Part shown: positions 1 through 8,666 of the stretch, piece after piece
Layout of the letters: every line of letters begins with the position of its first letter
How positions within the stretch are numbered: position 1 is the first letter of the stretch
Made by a program: the position numbers and the translations under genes
The notes under the pieces: model-generated
Told to the model about the DNA's origin: nothing
Seen by the model: only the letters and a program-made list of their open reading frames with translations
Databases searched by the model: none
NCBI RefSeq assembly: GCF_000012885.1
Contig: NC_007498.2
Span: 2,666,001-2,730,000 of the forward strand
Length of the DNA: 64,000 nt
Origin: Syntrophotalea carbinolica DSM 2380
Lineage (GTDB): Bacteria; Desulfobacterota; Desulfuromonadia; Desulfuromonadales; Syntrophotaleaceae
Reading direction: 5' to 3'

Positions 1-357
1 GGCCAGGGTGGCACCGATGCGGGTCAGCACTTCGGCGTTGACCTCCGAGCCGAGCATGGTCAGGACATACATGCAACCGGGCTCGCGCAAACGATAGGAT
101 TCCGGGTCGACCGGTTCGAAGTCGAGATCGAGCCCGAGTTCCTTGGCGCGAAACAGCAACTCCTTGAGCAACGGCTTCTGGTCGCGCATGCCGTCGGGCA
201 AATCGATAAGCACCGACAGAGAAACCATGGTATGCGCCACACTCTGCTCGATATCGCGAATGCGCGCACCCGCTTCGGCAATACATCCGGCCACGGCTGA
301 AATGATACCGGCCTGATCCGGACCGGTCATGGTGACCAGCACCATTTTATCTTCCAT
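1..357 (-). CDS. serB: Phosphoserine phosphatase SerB, N-terminal ACT part (3' end outside window)
   Basis: Only the first 119 codons are in the window; the gene runs off the left edge. The product opens with an ACT-domain signature (VTMTGPDQAGIISAVAG), then a stretch with LLFRAKELGLDLDFEPV and the start of a second ACT-like segment (YVLTMLGSEVNAEVL). This pattern matches the regulatory N-terminus of the SerB-type phosphoserine phosphatases found in Geobacter relatives, which carry out the last step of serine synthesis. The phosphatase domain itself is not visible, so a stand-alone ACT regulator of the GcvR type cannot be excluded. The ATG at 357 follows a GAGG ribosome-binding site. Confidence 0.65.
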   Translation of the reverse strand, partial: MEDKMVLVTMTGPDQAGIISAVAGCIAEAGARIRDIEQSVAHTMVSLSVLIDLPDGMRDQKPLLKELLFRAKELGLDLDFEPVDPESYRLREPGCMYVLTMLGSEVNAEVLTRIGATLA

Positions 358-566
358 GAGAGAACCTCGTTTATGGGTAAAAAGGGGGTTATTCTAACCC
401 CAAACGTCGAAGGCGACAACCCCCTGCATGCCCCAACGTCATGGATTCATCAGCAAAAATGCCACGCCGTCGTCCCTGTGACGCTCTGACAAAACCGGAC
501 GCCGCCCAGAGCCACATCCGTAAACGATTCGACATCCCCCGTTGCCCACGCCCTCAGGATCGGGGA

Positions 567-1802
567 TCAGACATCCGCCAAGGCGGTTTCCCGAACCTGT
601 CTCGCCAGTTCTCCACCGCGTTGACGAATGAGCTTCAGATCCTCTGCACCGGGTGCCCCCCGAAACTCCACCGGTTCCAGAAAATTCCAGCCCATCTTCT
701 GACGCGCAACGATTTCGTCCAGCTCCCGCTGCGCACCTCCGGACCAGCCGAAACTACCCGTTCGCAATGCCAGTTTGCCTTTGACCTGTTTACGGCCGAG
801 TTCGTCCAAAATGGCGGCCATGGGAGGGAACATCTGGAATTCGTAGGTAGGCATGGCCAAAGCGATGCCCGTCGACTCCCACGCCGAGGCCAGGATATCG
901 CCGATGTGACTCTGCGGTACCTGATAAACCACCGACTCGACGCCTTCGTCGGCGATCCCTTCGAGCAGCGGCGTCACGATCTTTTCCGTATTGCCGTACA
1001 TACTGCCCCAAAGCACCGTCACCAAAGGCTTGGCCGGTCCCTTGGCATAGGCTGCAAGACGCTCGTAAAGGCGGATAACCCGCTCCGGATCCTGTCGCCA
1101 GACCGGCCCGTGACCTGGAGCGATGATGCGCACATCCAGGTTTCGGACCTTGGCAATCGCCTTGTTCACCGCCATGGAAAAACGCCCCACGATATTGGCG
1201 TAATAACGCAACGCCTCCCGCTCGTAGAACGCCAACTGCGACGCATCGAGCTGATCGTCGTAAGACGATTCATCCACCGCGCCGAAAGTGCCGAAAGCAT
1301 CGCAGCAGAAAAGGCAGCCGGTGGTCGGCTCTAAAGTGACCATCGTATCCGGCCAGTGAACGTTGGGGGTCTCTTCGAATACCAGTTGCTTGCCATCGCC
1401 AAGATCGACGCTATCGCCTGACTTGACCACCCGGTAAGGCACATCCAGAGGGTAGAAAGCTTTGGCCAATTCCAGCCCCTTGGCCGTGATGAGCACCTCG
1501 AAATCGCGGGTCATGGCCGCGAAGGACCGAAGCCAACCGGTGTGGTCCGGCTCTGTATGATTGATGACGACGTAGCGGATATCCTCCACCTTGACCCCGA
1601 CCTGAGCAAACTGGGCATACAGAGTTTCGGGCACCCCGTCCCAGGCACCAACGCCGTCGATAATGGCCACATCCCGCCCCTTGACCAGATAGGAATTCAT
1701 CGAGGCGCCGTGCGGCAACGGCCAGATCCCCTCGAAAAGCATATCGGAACCGATATTGGCGGAAAGACGGAAAATACCGTCGGCAACTTCGCTTGCTTTC
1801 AT
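567..1802 (-). CDS. fprA: Flavodiiron protein (A-type flavoprotein, O2/NO reductase)
   Basis: A 411-residue protein with a metallo-beta-lactamase-like diiron domain (about residues 1-240) and a C-terminal flavodoxin domain (about 250-400). The diiron ligands are visible: H82-x-E84-x-D86-H87 in NHTEPDHTGW, the Asp of FCCDAFGTFG, and the His of APGHGPVW. The flavodoxin phosphate loop reads GSMYGNTEKI. Enzymes of this family reduce O2 to water or NO to N2O in the cytoplasm of anaerobes with electrons from rubredoxin or similar donors. No rubredoxin gene lies alongside. The reading frame extends upstream, but the ATG at 1802 has a strong AAGGAGGA site and gives the usual family length. It appears to be a single-gene unit. 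Confidence 0.93.
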   Translation of the reverse strand: MKASEVADGIFRLSANIGSDMLFEGIWPLPHGASMNSYLVKGRDVAIIDGVGAWDGVPETLYAQFAQVGVKVEDIRYVVINHTEPDHTGWLRSFAAMTRDFEVLITAKGLELAKAFYPLDVPYRVVKSGDSVDLGDGKQLVFEETPNVHWPDTMVTLEPTTGCLFCCDAFGTFGAVDESSYDDQLDASQLAFYEREALRYYANIVGRFSMAVNKAIAKVRNLDVRIIAPGHGPVWRQDPERVIRLYERLAAYAKGPAKPLVTVLWGSMYGNTEKIVTPLLEGIADEGVESVVYQVPQSHIGDILASAWESTGIALAMPTYEFQMFPPMAAILDELGRKQVKGKLALRTGSFGWSGGAQRELDEIVARQKMGWNFLEPVEFRGAPGAEDLKLIRQRGGELARQVRETALADV

Positions 1803-1898
1803 GCCATCCTCCTTGTTGAGCGGAATATTAAAAAACAAACGTGCAGAGAGTAAAACGGATCGGGAAAGCCCAGCCATGCTGCTTTACCGAGCAAACGA

Positions 1899-2543
1899 TC
1901 ACGCCAGCGGGCCGGGAAAACGCAAGTCAGCTGGGGTTTCCAGTAAAAAATCCGGACACGCAGCGATGAGTTCTTCACGCGAACCGTAACCCCAGAGAAC
2001 AGCCACCGACAGCAAACCGTTAGCCCGAGCGGCATGGACATCGACAGCACGATCTCCGATCATCGCAGCGGAGCGCGGTATCGTACCTGCGGCAAGCAGC
2101 TCGGCTAGTTGTTGCTCCTTTTTCACGCCGACATCGCCGCCACTGATGAAGCCAAAATATCGACGGATACCGAAATTCTCAAGAATCTTCTGCGCAAAAT
2201 CGGCGCGTTTCGAGGTACAGAGACCGATACCGAATCCCCGGTTCGACAGTTCGACCAGCGCCTCCAGTATGCCGGAGTAGAGGCGGTTCTCCCCGTATCC
2301 GGCTCCGGCATAGCGTTCACGGTACCTGGCCACCAGGGCGGCGATGTGTGCCCGGTTTGACGTGCCGACGATAGTCCTGAACACTTCATCGAGAGGCGGC
2401 CCGATATATTGACCTACCTGTTCATGGGAAACAGGGGGATATCCAAAGCTTTGAAGGGCATGGTTCAGGGAGCGCAAGATACCGAAAGCCGGGTCACTGA
2501 TCGTGCCGTCGAGATCAAAGACGAGAACGTTATCGGTCAACAT
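1899..2543 (-). CDS. HAD-superfamily phosphatase, phosphoglycolate phosphatase-like
   Basis: A 214-residue HAD subfamily IA hydrolase. Motif I is VFDLDGTISD near the N-terminus, with the nucleophile and acid Asp residues. Motif II is LCTSKR, and motif III/IV is the Lys of GVKKEQ with MIGDRAVDV. The small helical cap lies between motifs I and II. The length and motif layout resemble Gph/PpaX-type phosphatases, but the substrate cannot be read from sequence. The start at 2543 is chosen because the DLDGT motif then falls about ten residues in; the reading frame continues upstream through non-homologous sequence. It sits between the flavodiiron gene (same strand) and a divergent dehydratase gene. 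Confidence 0.85.
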   Translation of the reverse strand: MLTDNVLVFDLDGTISDPAFGILRSLNHALQSFGYPPVSHEQVGQYIGPPLDEVFRTIVGTSNRAHIAALVARYRERYAGAGYGENRLYSGILEALVELSNRGFGIGLCTSKRADFAQKILENFGIRRYFGFISGGDVGVKKEQQLAELLAAGTIPRSAAMIGDRAVDVHAARANGLLSVAVLWGYGSREELIAACPDFLLETPADLRFPGPLA

Positions 2544-2797
2544 GGATTTAACCTGACAAGTCACCTCACATCCCCCTTGCAGACAGTACGAGTTACCACC
2601 ATATACGCAGAGACAAAGCCCGGGCTCATTTTCGAGCGGAGGCTCGCATCGGTAAAATCTACCTCTTTTGAAAGAACAGGGCAATGGCTTAGACACGACT
2701 CGTTGACATATCTTCATCTTGCAGGTTGTGTATCCAACATGGTTTTCTATAGTTGAACTATCACCGTTCGCGAATCCAGAAACCAAAGGAGCCAAGC

Positions 2798-3136
2798 ATG
2801 GAACGATTATCGGAACAAACCTGCGAGATCTGTCGCGTTGGCGCGCCGTTGGCAACGGCGGAGGAAATCGCAGGTTTCCGCTCGCAGATTCCCGACTGGC
2901 AGATCCTGACCATCGATGGCGTCCAGCGCCTAAGCCGAACCTACCGCTTCCGCAATTTTGCCGAGGCCCTGGAGTTTACCAACCGGGTCGGCGCGCTGGC
3001 GGAAACTGAGGGACATCACCCGGCGATTGTCACCGCATGGGGTGAGGTAACGGTGCAGTGGTGGACGCACAAGATCAAGGGACTGCACCGCAACGATTTG
3101 ATCATGGCGGCCAAGACCGACGCCCTGCTGGAATAA
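2798..3136 (+). CDS. phhB: Pterin-4a-carbinolamine dehydratase
   Basis: A 112-residue protein of the PCD/DCoH family, which dehydrates 4a-hydroxytetrahydrobiopterin during recycling of the cofactor of aromatic amino acid hydroxylases. The signature is clear: EGHHPAIVTAWGEVTV, then the conserved W and H of WWTHKIKGLHRNDLIMA. The length is right for the family. The ATG at 2798 follows AAAGGAG; the frame is open for 15 further codons upstream without a site. No hydroxylase gene is in the window, so in this organism it may act on another pterin, for example in a moonlighting role known for bacterial PCD. A perfect hairpin terminator follows. Confidence 0.93.
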   Translation: MERLSEQTCEICRVGAPLATAEEIAGFRSQIPDWQILTIDGVQRLSRTYRFRNFAEALEFTNRVGALAETEGHHPAIVTAWGEVTVQWWTHKIKGLHRNDLIMAAKTDALLE

Positions 3137-3182
3137 TCCCTTTGCGCCATCCCATCGGTTTCCGTACCGTTCCTGCCATAAA

Positions 3183-3212
3183 CGAAAAGGCAGCCCGCGG
3201 GCTGCCTTTTCG
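3183..3212. terminator. Perfect palindromic terminator, likely bidirectional
   Basis: A 30-base perfect palindrome (15-base arms) with A-rich and T-rich ends lies between the convergent dehydratase gene (+) and M20 peptidase gene (-). The arms end in AAAA/TTTT, so the hairpin can act as an intrinsic terminator in either direction. Confidence 0.8.
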
Positions 3213-3288
3213 TATAATCCATTGTCTTGCCGGTAGCCCCGCGTCAATCTCGGCAGGCCTCTCCATCCGCAGTCGATAGCCTCGGGCA

Positions 3289-4659
3289 TTAACGTCTGAT
3301 CCGCCCCAGGAAATCGGCCACCGTGGCCATGCCCCGGTCAAACTGGGCCAGACTGAATTTTTCATTCGGCGCATGCAGGGCATCGTCCGGCAGACCGAAA
3401 CCCATCAACACCACCGGTACGTTGAGCACCTGATCCAGCAACGCAGCCACCGGAATCGATCCACCCTCCCGCATGAATACGGGCGTAACCCCATAGGTGG
3501 CTTGCAGCGCCGAGGTAGCCGCCCTAATAAAAAGATTATCCGGCGCCACCACCATGCCCTCTCCACCGCCCAGGTGACGGACCTCGACGCGATGCCCGTC
3601 CGGAGTATTACGGTGCACGGCTCGTTCCAACCAATCAAATACCTGATCCGGCTTCAAACCCGCCGGCAGCCGCAGGCTGACTTTGGCCACCGCCTCGGCT
3701 GGGATGACAGTCTTGGCCCCCTCGCCGGTAAAACCGCCGCGGATGCCATGCACCTCCAGGGTCGGTCGCGCGCCGAGCCGCTCCAGCGGCGGGAAGGCCG
3801 CTTCTCCGACCAGCGCATCCACCCCCATTTCATGGCGCAACAGCCCGGCCAGATTCAGCGGATCTGTATCCCAGAAGCGTTTTTCAACGGCAGGGGGCGA
3901 CGGCGTTGCCGCCTCAAGTTCGGGGATGCGGATCACCCCGTCCTCGCCTTTGAGACGGCTGAGCAAAAGGCACAGAGCGTGGATAGGATTGGGGGCGACG
4001 CCGCCAAAGCTGCCGGAGTGCAGATCCCGCCGCGCACCGTACATGGCAATCTCGGCGTACACAAGCCCGCGCAGACCGGTGATCAGCGACGGCTGCGTTT
4101 CGCTGATCATAGAGGTATCGCAGATCAGCGCGGCGTCGGCCTCGAGGCGCTCCGGGTTGGCTCGCACATAGGCATCGATGGACTCACCGCTGGCTTCTTC
4201 CTCACCCTCCAGAAGGAGTTTTACATTGACCGGCAGGCCGCCGCCCGCCCGCGCCCAGGCCTCCAGCGCAGCCAGCACCAACATGACCTGCCCCTTGTCA
4301 TCCACAACCCCGCGGGCATAGAGATTGCCGTTGCGGACGGTGGGCTCAAAAGGCGGGCTTTGCCATTCTTCCAGCGGCTCGGCCGGTTGCACATCATAGT
4401 GCCCATAGACCAGCAGGGTCGGTTGATCGGGGTGGGCAAGCCATTCGGCATAAACCAGAGGATGGCCGTCGGTCGAAATCGTCTCGACCTTGGGAAAACC
4501 GATGTCCGCCAGTTTCTGGTGCGCCCACACCGCGGCCCGCCGCACATCCTCGGCCCGTTCGGCATAGCTGCTGACACTCGGAATCCGCAACCAGCTTGTC
4601 AATTCCTCCACCAAGCGGTCATGGTTATCTTTTAGATAGGCCTGAACTGTACCGAGCAT
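3289..4659 (-). CDS. M20-family metallopeptidase (dipeptidase, ArgE/DapE/carnosinase-like)
   Basis: A 456-residue M20 zinc peptidase. The metal and catalytic residues are visible: YGHYDVQPAEP (H-x-D), the bridging Asp in GVVDDKGQ, EGEEEASGE (catalytic Glu and metal Glu), DTSMIS, HSGSFGG in the lid domain, and a late REGGSIPV segment. The length and the HSGSFGG lid fit the cytosolic carnosinase/PepV-like branch, which hydrolyses dipeptides, rather than DapE. The ATG at 4659 has GGGAGGGG just upstream; the longer frame has no site. The substrate is not determinable from sequence. Confidence 0.88.
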   Translation of the reverse strand: MLGTVQAYLKDNHDRLVEELTSWLRIPSVSSYAERAEDVRRAAVWAHQKLADIGFPKVETISTDGHPLVYAEWLAHPDQPTLLVYGHYDVQPAEPLEEWQSPPFEPTVRNGNLYARGVVDDKGQVMLVLAALEAWARAGGGLPVNVKLLLEGEEEASGESIDAYVRANPERLEADAALICDTSMISETQPSLITGLRGLVYAEIAMYGARRDLHSGSFGGVAPNPIHALCLLLSRLKGEDGVIRIPELEAATPSPPAVEKRFWDTDPLNLAGLLRHEMGVDALVGEAAFPPLERLGARPTLEVHGIRGGFTGEGAKTVIPAEAVAKVSLRLPAGLKPDQVFDWLERAVHRNTPDGHRVEVRHLGGGEGMVVAPDNLFIRAATSALQATYGVTPVFMREGGSIPVAALLDQVLNVPVVLMGFGLPDDALHAPNEKFSLAQFDRGMATVADFLGRIRR

Positions 4660-4783
4660 TGCATCCCCTCCCGTCTCGTGACCTACTGGGGTCGTCATAT
4701 CGCAGAAACTTCCGTGCTTATGGTCCGGAACGGCAGGCTTTTCAAGCGGCCCATCCCACGCGCCGGCCGGTTTTACAAAGGCA

Positions 4784-5167
4784 TCATCTGGACTTTTTCA
4801 TTCGGGATCCAAGCGCTGCAAAGGGGGAATGTGCCAGGGATGGACGGCTCGCAGCAGCGGACGGGGCTTCTTCGCAGCGGGTTTCCTGCACGCCCCGGGT
4901 ATGCTCGTGATCGTGGCAGTAAATACAGAGCAACTCCCAGTTGCTGCCGTCGGGCGGGTTATTGTCGTGGTTGTGATCTTTGTGGTGAACCGTAAGCTCG
5001 CGCAGCTTTTTGCCCTCGAATTCACGACCGCAGCGACCACATACCGGCGGAAAAAGTTTCAGCGCCTGTTCTCTGTACCCCGCTTGGCGCTCCTGCTGTT
5101 CCCGGCGCATTTCGGCCACCATGCGATCCTGCTGTTCGGCATTCGTTTTCTTAATTGAATCCTTCAT
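4784..5167 (-). CDS. yajD: YajD-type HNH nuclease family protein
   Basis: A 127-residue protein with a basic, Gln/Glu-rich N-terminal helix, a CGRCG zinc knuckle, and the HNH core in LTVHHKDHNHDNN and NWELLCIYCHDHEH (two Cys-x2-Cys pairs, His-His and Asn). This is the layout of the conserved small protein YajD of gammaproteobacteria, whose biological role is unknown. The C-terminal ~30 residues are low complexity. The gene stands alone between the peptidase and a membrane protein gene. It is not next to any mobile element, so a homing-endonuclease role is unlikely. Confidence 0.8.
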   Translation of the reverse strand: MKDSIKKTNAEQQDRMVAEMRREQQERQAGYREQALKLFPPVCGRCGREFEGKKLRELTVHHKDHNHDNNPPDGSNWELLCIYCHDHEHTRGVQETRCEEAPSAAASRPSLAHSPFAALGSRMKKSR

Positions 5168-5334
5168 AAGACCTCTTTAAACGGTAAATCATGCATGATG
5201 GGGGCGACAAGCCTGGCGTATCCTACGGGTTAATGCCTGCGCAATGCCACCCGGCTTTTTGCAATCTGCTCCCTGGCCAAAGGCCCACACCCGGACACCG
5301 GACAAAAAAAACGAGCCCAGGCAAAGCGGCCGGA

Positions 5335-5757
5335 TCAGCTTAACGTATCGGAGTTCAGCACTCCGGTCTGATGACGGGAGAACAATGCCTTCACCGATTC
5401 CCTCGACAGAACCACCAGGGTAAAAACTCCGAGCACGGTGCCAAACGGCATAACGATACACTCGATACCGGCCACCACAAGACAAAAGGTGTAGGAGGTG
5501 CGTTTTTTCAGTTTGCGCCCCGTGGCGACAATGAAACCGGCAAGGGTCCATCCGGCAAGAACCACAATGGACGGCAGCAGGATAAACATCCAGGCCATAA
5601 ATCGTGGCGGCGCATCGTCACCGTCGAAGGCACCGCAAAGCATGGCAACCCCCATGGCGACATGCATCAGAAACACGCATGAAAAAAGCGCTGTCAAGCC
5701 ACCGACCACATAGTGAAAAACTGAAAGTAAATCCAGATGCTGTTCATCCTGATTCAT
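5335..5757 (-). CDS. Small conserved membrane protein of unknown function
   Basis: About 140 residues with four likely membrane segments (starting near FHYVVGGLTALFS, FMAWMFILLPSIVVLAGW, FIVATG and CIVMPFGTVLGVFTLVVL). The HYVVGGL opening and a central Arg/Lys-rich loop (GRKLKKRTSY) recall a widespread but uncharacterised family of four-helix membrane proteins. Two adjacent ATG codons and one at 5769 could start it; the GGAG site is best spaced for 5757. No function can be assigned. Confidence 0.65.
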   Translation of the reverse strand: MNQDEQHLDLLSVFHYVVGGLTALFSCVFLMHVAMGVAMLCGAFDGDDAPPRFMAWMFILLPSIVVLAGWTLAGFIVATGRKLKKRTSYTFCLVVAGIECIVMPFGTVLGVFTLVVLSRESVKALFSRHQTGVLNSDTLS

Positions 5758-5885
5758 CATGGTCTCCATTCGCTCAAGGCCGTCAAGTCATACACCGACC
5801 ATACAATAATCTGTCACAAAGGACACAAGATCCCGAATCCCCCTGACAGGGCCTTCGGTTCGCGCCCCTCGCAGAATCGTTCAGA

Positions 5886-6266
5886 TCACCCCCCGCGCCG
5901 TTCCAAATCGATCAGGAGCTGCTTGAGTTTTTGACGATCGGCTTCCAGCGAGTCTATTTTTCGATGCAGGACTTTATTCTCGCGGCGATAGAAATTTTTG
6001 GCCCGCTTCAATCGGTCGATGCTCTTCTGCTGCTTGTGAGTGGTCTCCAGCAGTTCGCTGACAGTCCGGGCCTGGTTGGTCCAGGGACTCTCGGGATGGC
6101 TTTGCTGCAGGCTGGCGAAAGCGGCAGGCGGATCCCCCTGGAGGTCCAGGTCGGTCATCCCCTGAACAAAGAGTTGTTGGTCGTCAGGAGTTAAAAAAGC
6201 GGGCAAGGGCCGGGATGCGCACCCGCAGAGGAAAAAGATGAGAAAAAGATAGAATAAAAAGCGCAT
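5886..6266 (-). CDS. Small lipoprotein with C-terminal coiled coil
   Basis: A 126-residue predicted lipoprotein: hydrophobic signal peptide, a lipobox-like LCGC with Cys16 as the lipidation site, then a short tetratricopeptide-like helical region, and a charged heptad-rich C-terminus (from about residue 85). It starts two bases after the stop of the upstream GGDEF gene, so the two are probably co-transcribed and translationally coupled. An envelope lipoprotein paired with a membrane GGDEF protein could modulate its sensor domain, but that is inference. The ATG at 6266 is chosen because it gives the signal peptide; the frame is open further upstream inside the GGDEF gene. Confidence 0.72.
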   Translation of the reverse strand: MRFLFYLFLIFFLCGCASRPLPAFLTPDDQQLFVQGMTDLDLQGDPPAAFASLQQSHPESPWTNQARTVSELLETTHKQQKSIDRLKRAKNFYRRENKVLHRKIDSLEADRQKLKQLLIDLERRGG

Positions 6267-6268
6267 GT

Positions 6269-7597
6269 TCAACGTTTCTCTCGGCGGTCGATGAGGTAAT
6301 TGCTGCCCGGCAGCTTTTTGAGATACTCTTTCATCTTGGCGCATTCGCGGCCGATGGCCTCGGCGGAAGGATTGCGCAGATTATCCGAGCAGACAATGGC
6401 CACGGACATGGACAGCAGGGGAAACTCCCGTTCCACCCCGTAGCGATCCTGTCCTTTGAAATAACCGACTTTACGGTCCTCCTCGGTATAGAACCCGGGC
6501 ACCATCATGTCAAATTGCTTGATCATCTCCGCGGCGAGCGGTTCAGCCCGGTCGGGGGTACTCAAAATCACGTAATCATCGCCGCCGACATGGCCGATCA
6601 AGTCCTGATCGTTACCGAGACGGGCTGCCACGGCTTTGACCATGATGCCGACCTTGGCGATAATATCGCTGCCCGCGTGGTAACCATAGCGGTCATTATA
6701 GGCTTTGAAATAATCGAGATCCACGTAGATGTGGGCAAACGGACGGCCACTGGCAATCCGGCCCTCCAACTCCCGTTCGATGGTGAGATTGCCGGGAAGA
6801 CGGGTAAGCGGATTGGCATCCAGGTTAAACGTCTGCAGTTCGTTGAGTTTCTTCTCCATTTCGGCGAAATCCAGAGCCAACCGCCCGAATTCGTCCTCGT
6901 CGTTCAACCCCACGGGATGGTTGAAACTCCCGGATGCGACAGCCCGGGTCGCCTCGGTCAATCTGGCGATGGAGCGATGAAACTTGACAATAATAGCTGC
7001 TGCCACCGAAGCGGCCAAGCCGATCCCGGCGAAGGCCAGAGCCAGAGTAAGACGGAAAGCGTTGCTGCTCTTCTCGGAGAAGGTATGCAGGGTTTGATCC
7101 ATGAGATCTTCCTGCCGCAACCGAAACTGCTGAAGCTTTTGGAACAATTGCTCGCGCAACGGCGAGATAATCTTGGAGGAAAGCTGCTCGGCCTTATCCC
7201 AGGCATGCTCCTCCAGCAAAGCCCGCTCTTCAACCCGGGGCCCCGTCAAGGCAGTATACACATGCTCGACCTCATCGAAACGCCCCTGCAACGGAATAGC
7301 CGCCAAGCGTCTGAAGATTGAATCAAGCTCCTCCTGCCGTGCATCCAACAGCGGCAGCATGGCTGCATCCCGCAGGATGAGGGTTTGCTTTTCCAGGCGC
7401 TCATCATCCAGCAGACTTCGGGCAAAATCCCGCGCCAGGACCACCGCCCGGAATTCATGGACAACCAGACTCTCGGAACGTTGCGTCAGACTATTAAGCG
7501 CTGTAAGTGCATAAACAATAGCCGCCAGGCAGAAAACCACAACCAGCAGATATCCAGCTGCAATTTTTTGGGCTACGGAAAAACGTATCAACGGCAT
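6269..7597 (-). CDS. Membrane sensor with HAMP and GGDEF (GGDDY) domain; Ser at selectivity position
   Basis: A 442-residue inner-membrane protein: TM helix near residues 10-30, a helical periplasmic sensor to about 170, second TM, HAMP (about 200-250), then a GGDEF domain. The active-site motif is GGDDY and the substrate-binding segment is DLDYFKAYNDRYGYHAGSD. The Asp that normally contacts guanine (Asp344 in PleD) is Ser here, the substitution that marks Hypr GGDEF enzymes making cyclic AMP-GMP in Geobacter. No RxxD inhibitory site precedes the motif. The lipoprotein gene follows after two bases. ATG at 7597 has AAGGGTGG upstream; a GTG two codons earlier is too close to that site. Dinucleotide cyclase activity is likely, the product uncertain. 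Confidence 0.85.
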   Translation of the reverse strand: MPLIRFSVAQKIAAGYLLVVVFCLAAIVYALTALNSLTQRSESLVVHEFRAVVLARDFARSLLDDERLEKQTLILRDAAMLPLLDARQEELDSIFRRLAAIPLQGRFDEVEHVYTALTGPRVEERALLEEHAWDKAEQLSSKIISPLREQLFQKLQQFRLRQEDLMDQTLHTFSEKSSNAFRLTLALAFAGIGLAASVAAAIIVKFHRSIARLTEATRAVASGSFNHPVGLNDEDEFGRLALDFAEMEKKLNELQTFNLDANPLTRLPGNLTIERELEGRIASGRPFAHIYVDLDYFKAYNDRYGYHAGSDIIAKVGIMVKAVAARLGNDQDLIGHVGGDDYVILSTPDRAEPLAAEMIKQFDMMVPGFYTEEDRKVGYFKGQDRYGVEREFPLLSMSVAIVCSDNLRNPSAEAIGRECAKMKEYLKKLPGSNYLIDRREKR

Positions 7598-8070
7598 GGC
7601 CACCCTTATCTGAATAAAATCTCCAACTCAGTAGAACCGCATTCAAGGTTCAGGCCAAGAACCTTTATTCACATGGAACCCCCATGCAGGCAGGCGGTCA
7701 CGGATCCCCGGCGACATCCTGGTATGTCTCTGGTCAGGATTCTGAAAGCGCCGCCCCCCCGTGTCTCACCGTGCGCAAAATCGCAACGATCCGCTCCACT
7801 CTCAGCCCCGGTCTACAGCCATAGAGGACAGGCAGGCAAATCGAAACAGCTTTGGCAACATGGCCGGGCAACCCGCCAAACCACCAAGGCAGATCCGCCA
7901 GAACGCCAGCTTCGATGTTTTGTGTTGACGGCATTCAGAAAGCAGCCGGCATTCCGACTTTGTTTAAATATAGTTTTTTCTCGGCAACCCCGCAACGGAC
8001 AAGCTAAATTTCAGCCTGTCTCCCCTCCCCGTTACGACAAAACACATAGACAACGCCGGCGCCGATTCCC
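7598..8070. other. Gene-poor interval with a short inverted repeat
   Basis: About 470 bases without a convincing gene. Reading frames here lack ribosome-binding sites and recognisable motifs. A 7-bp inverted repeat (AAGGTTC/GAACCTT, 7645-7665, 7-base loop) lies about 50 bases upstream of the GGDEF gene start and could be an operator. Confidence 0.4.
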
Positions 8071-8412
8071 CTAGGAGTCTGCCGGACTATGCTGGTGGCC
8101 ATAAAAAACGGCCAACCAGATCGTTACCCCTTCCTTCTCGGTCCACAATACCTTGTGTTTGCAATGTGCAGGGATATCGAGGTAATCGCCTTTGTTCAGG
8201 ACGACCTGCCTGCCGTCCTCAAACAGGATCGAACCGGCCCCCTCAAGCACCACCACCCATTCATTTTCATCCTGATCGTACCAGCCGACCTCGGGGGAAG
8301 AATGACCTTGGGAAATGATCCTTTCGATCCGCACATGGGAGGTGCGCACGATGTCCTCGAATATTTCGTTTGAAACCTCTGCCGGTAATGCATCAAATAT
8401 ATTACCTGTCAT
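8071..8412 (-). CDS. Single-domain cupin protein
   Basis: A 113-residue one-cupin protein. The first cupin motif spans GHSSPEVGWYDQDENEWVVV with the conserved downstream Glu, followed by EGAGSILFEDG; the second reads GDYLDIPAHCKHKV with its His. This matches small cupin-2 proteins often annotated near phosphate or sugar metabolism genes but without a general function. One of the usual metal His residues of motif 1 is not obvious, so metal binding may be incomplete. The gene is isolated in a gene-poor stretch, with AAGGTCGG before the ATG. Confidence 0.75.
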   Translation of the reverse strand: MTGNIFDALPAEVSNEIFEDIVRTSHVRIERIISQGHSSPEVGWYDQDENEWVVVLEGAGSILFEDGRQVVLNKGDYLDIPAHCKHKVLWTEKEGVTIWLAVFYGHQHSPADS

Positions 8413-8666
8413 GTTCCGACCTTCAGCCCCCTTTCGAGGAAAGCTTTAAAATAGGATAACGTCATGTACTTTTCGCTTTTTCGAAACTGAAAAGAACCAG
8501 TGCTCCGAAACTCGAGAAGACTCTCGAAACAGCCATTGGCGATCGCTATCGATGTCATATCCTCTGTCGAAACATCGCTGAGTGAACCGTACCTGGCCGG
8601 AGTTTCGGTGCACCGCATCAGAGGTGTGACCGAAAAGCCTCGGCGCTGAACCTTTTCAGTTGAACG

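Noticed and set aside
3373-4635. 420-codon plus-strand frame
   Set aside because: It is antisense to the M20 peptidase gene, which has all metal and catalytic motifs.
8409-8618. 69-codon frame overlapping the cupin start
   Set aside because: No ribosome-binding site, no motif and atypical composition; the ATGA overlap with the cupin alone is not enough.
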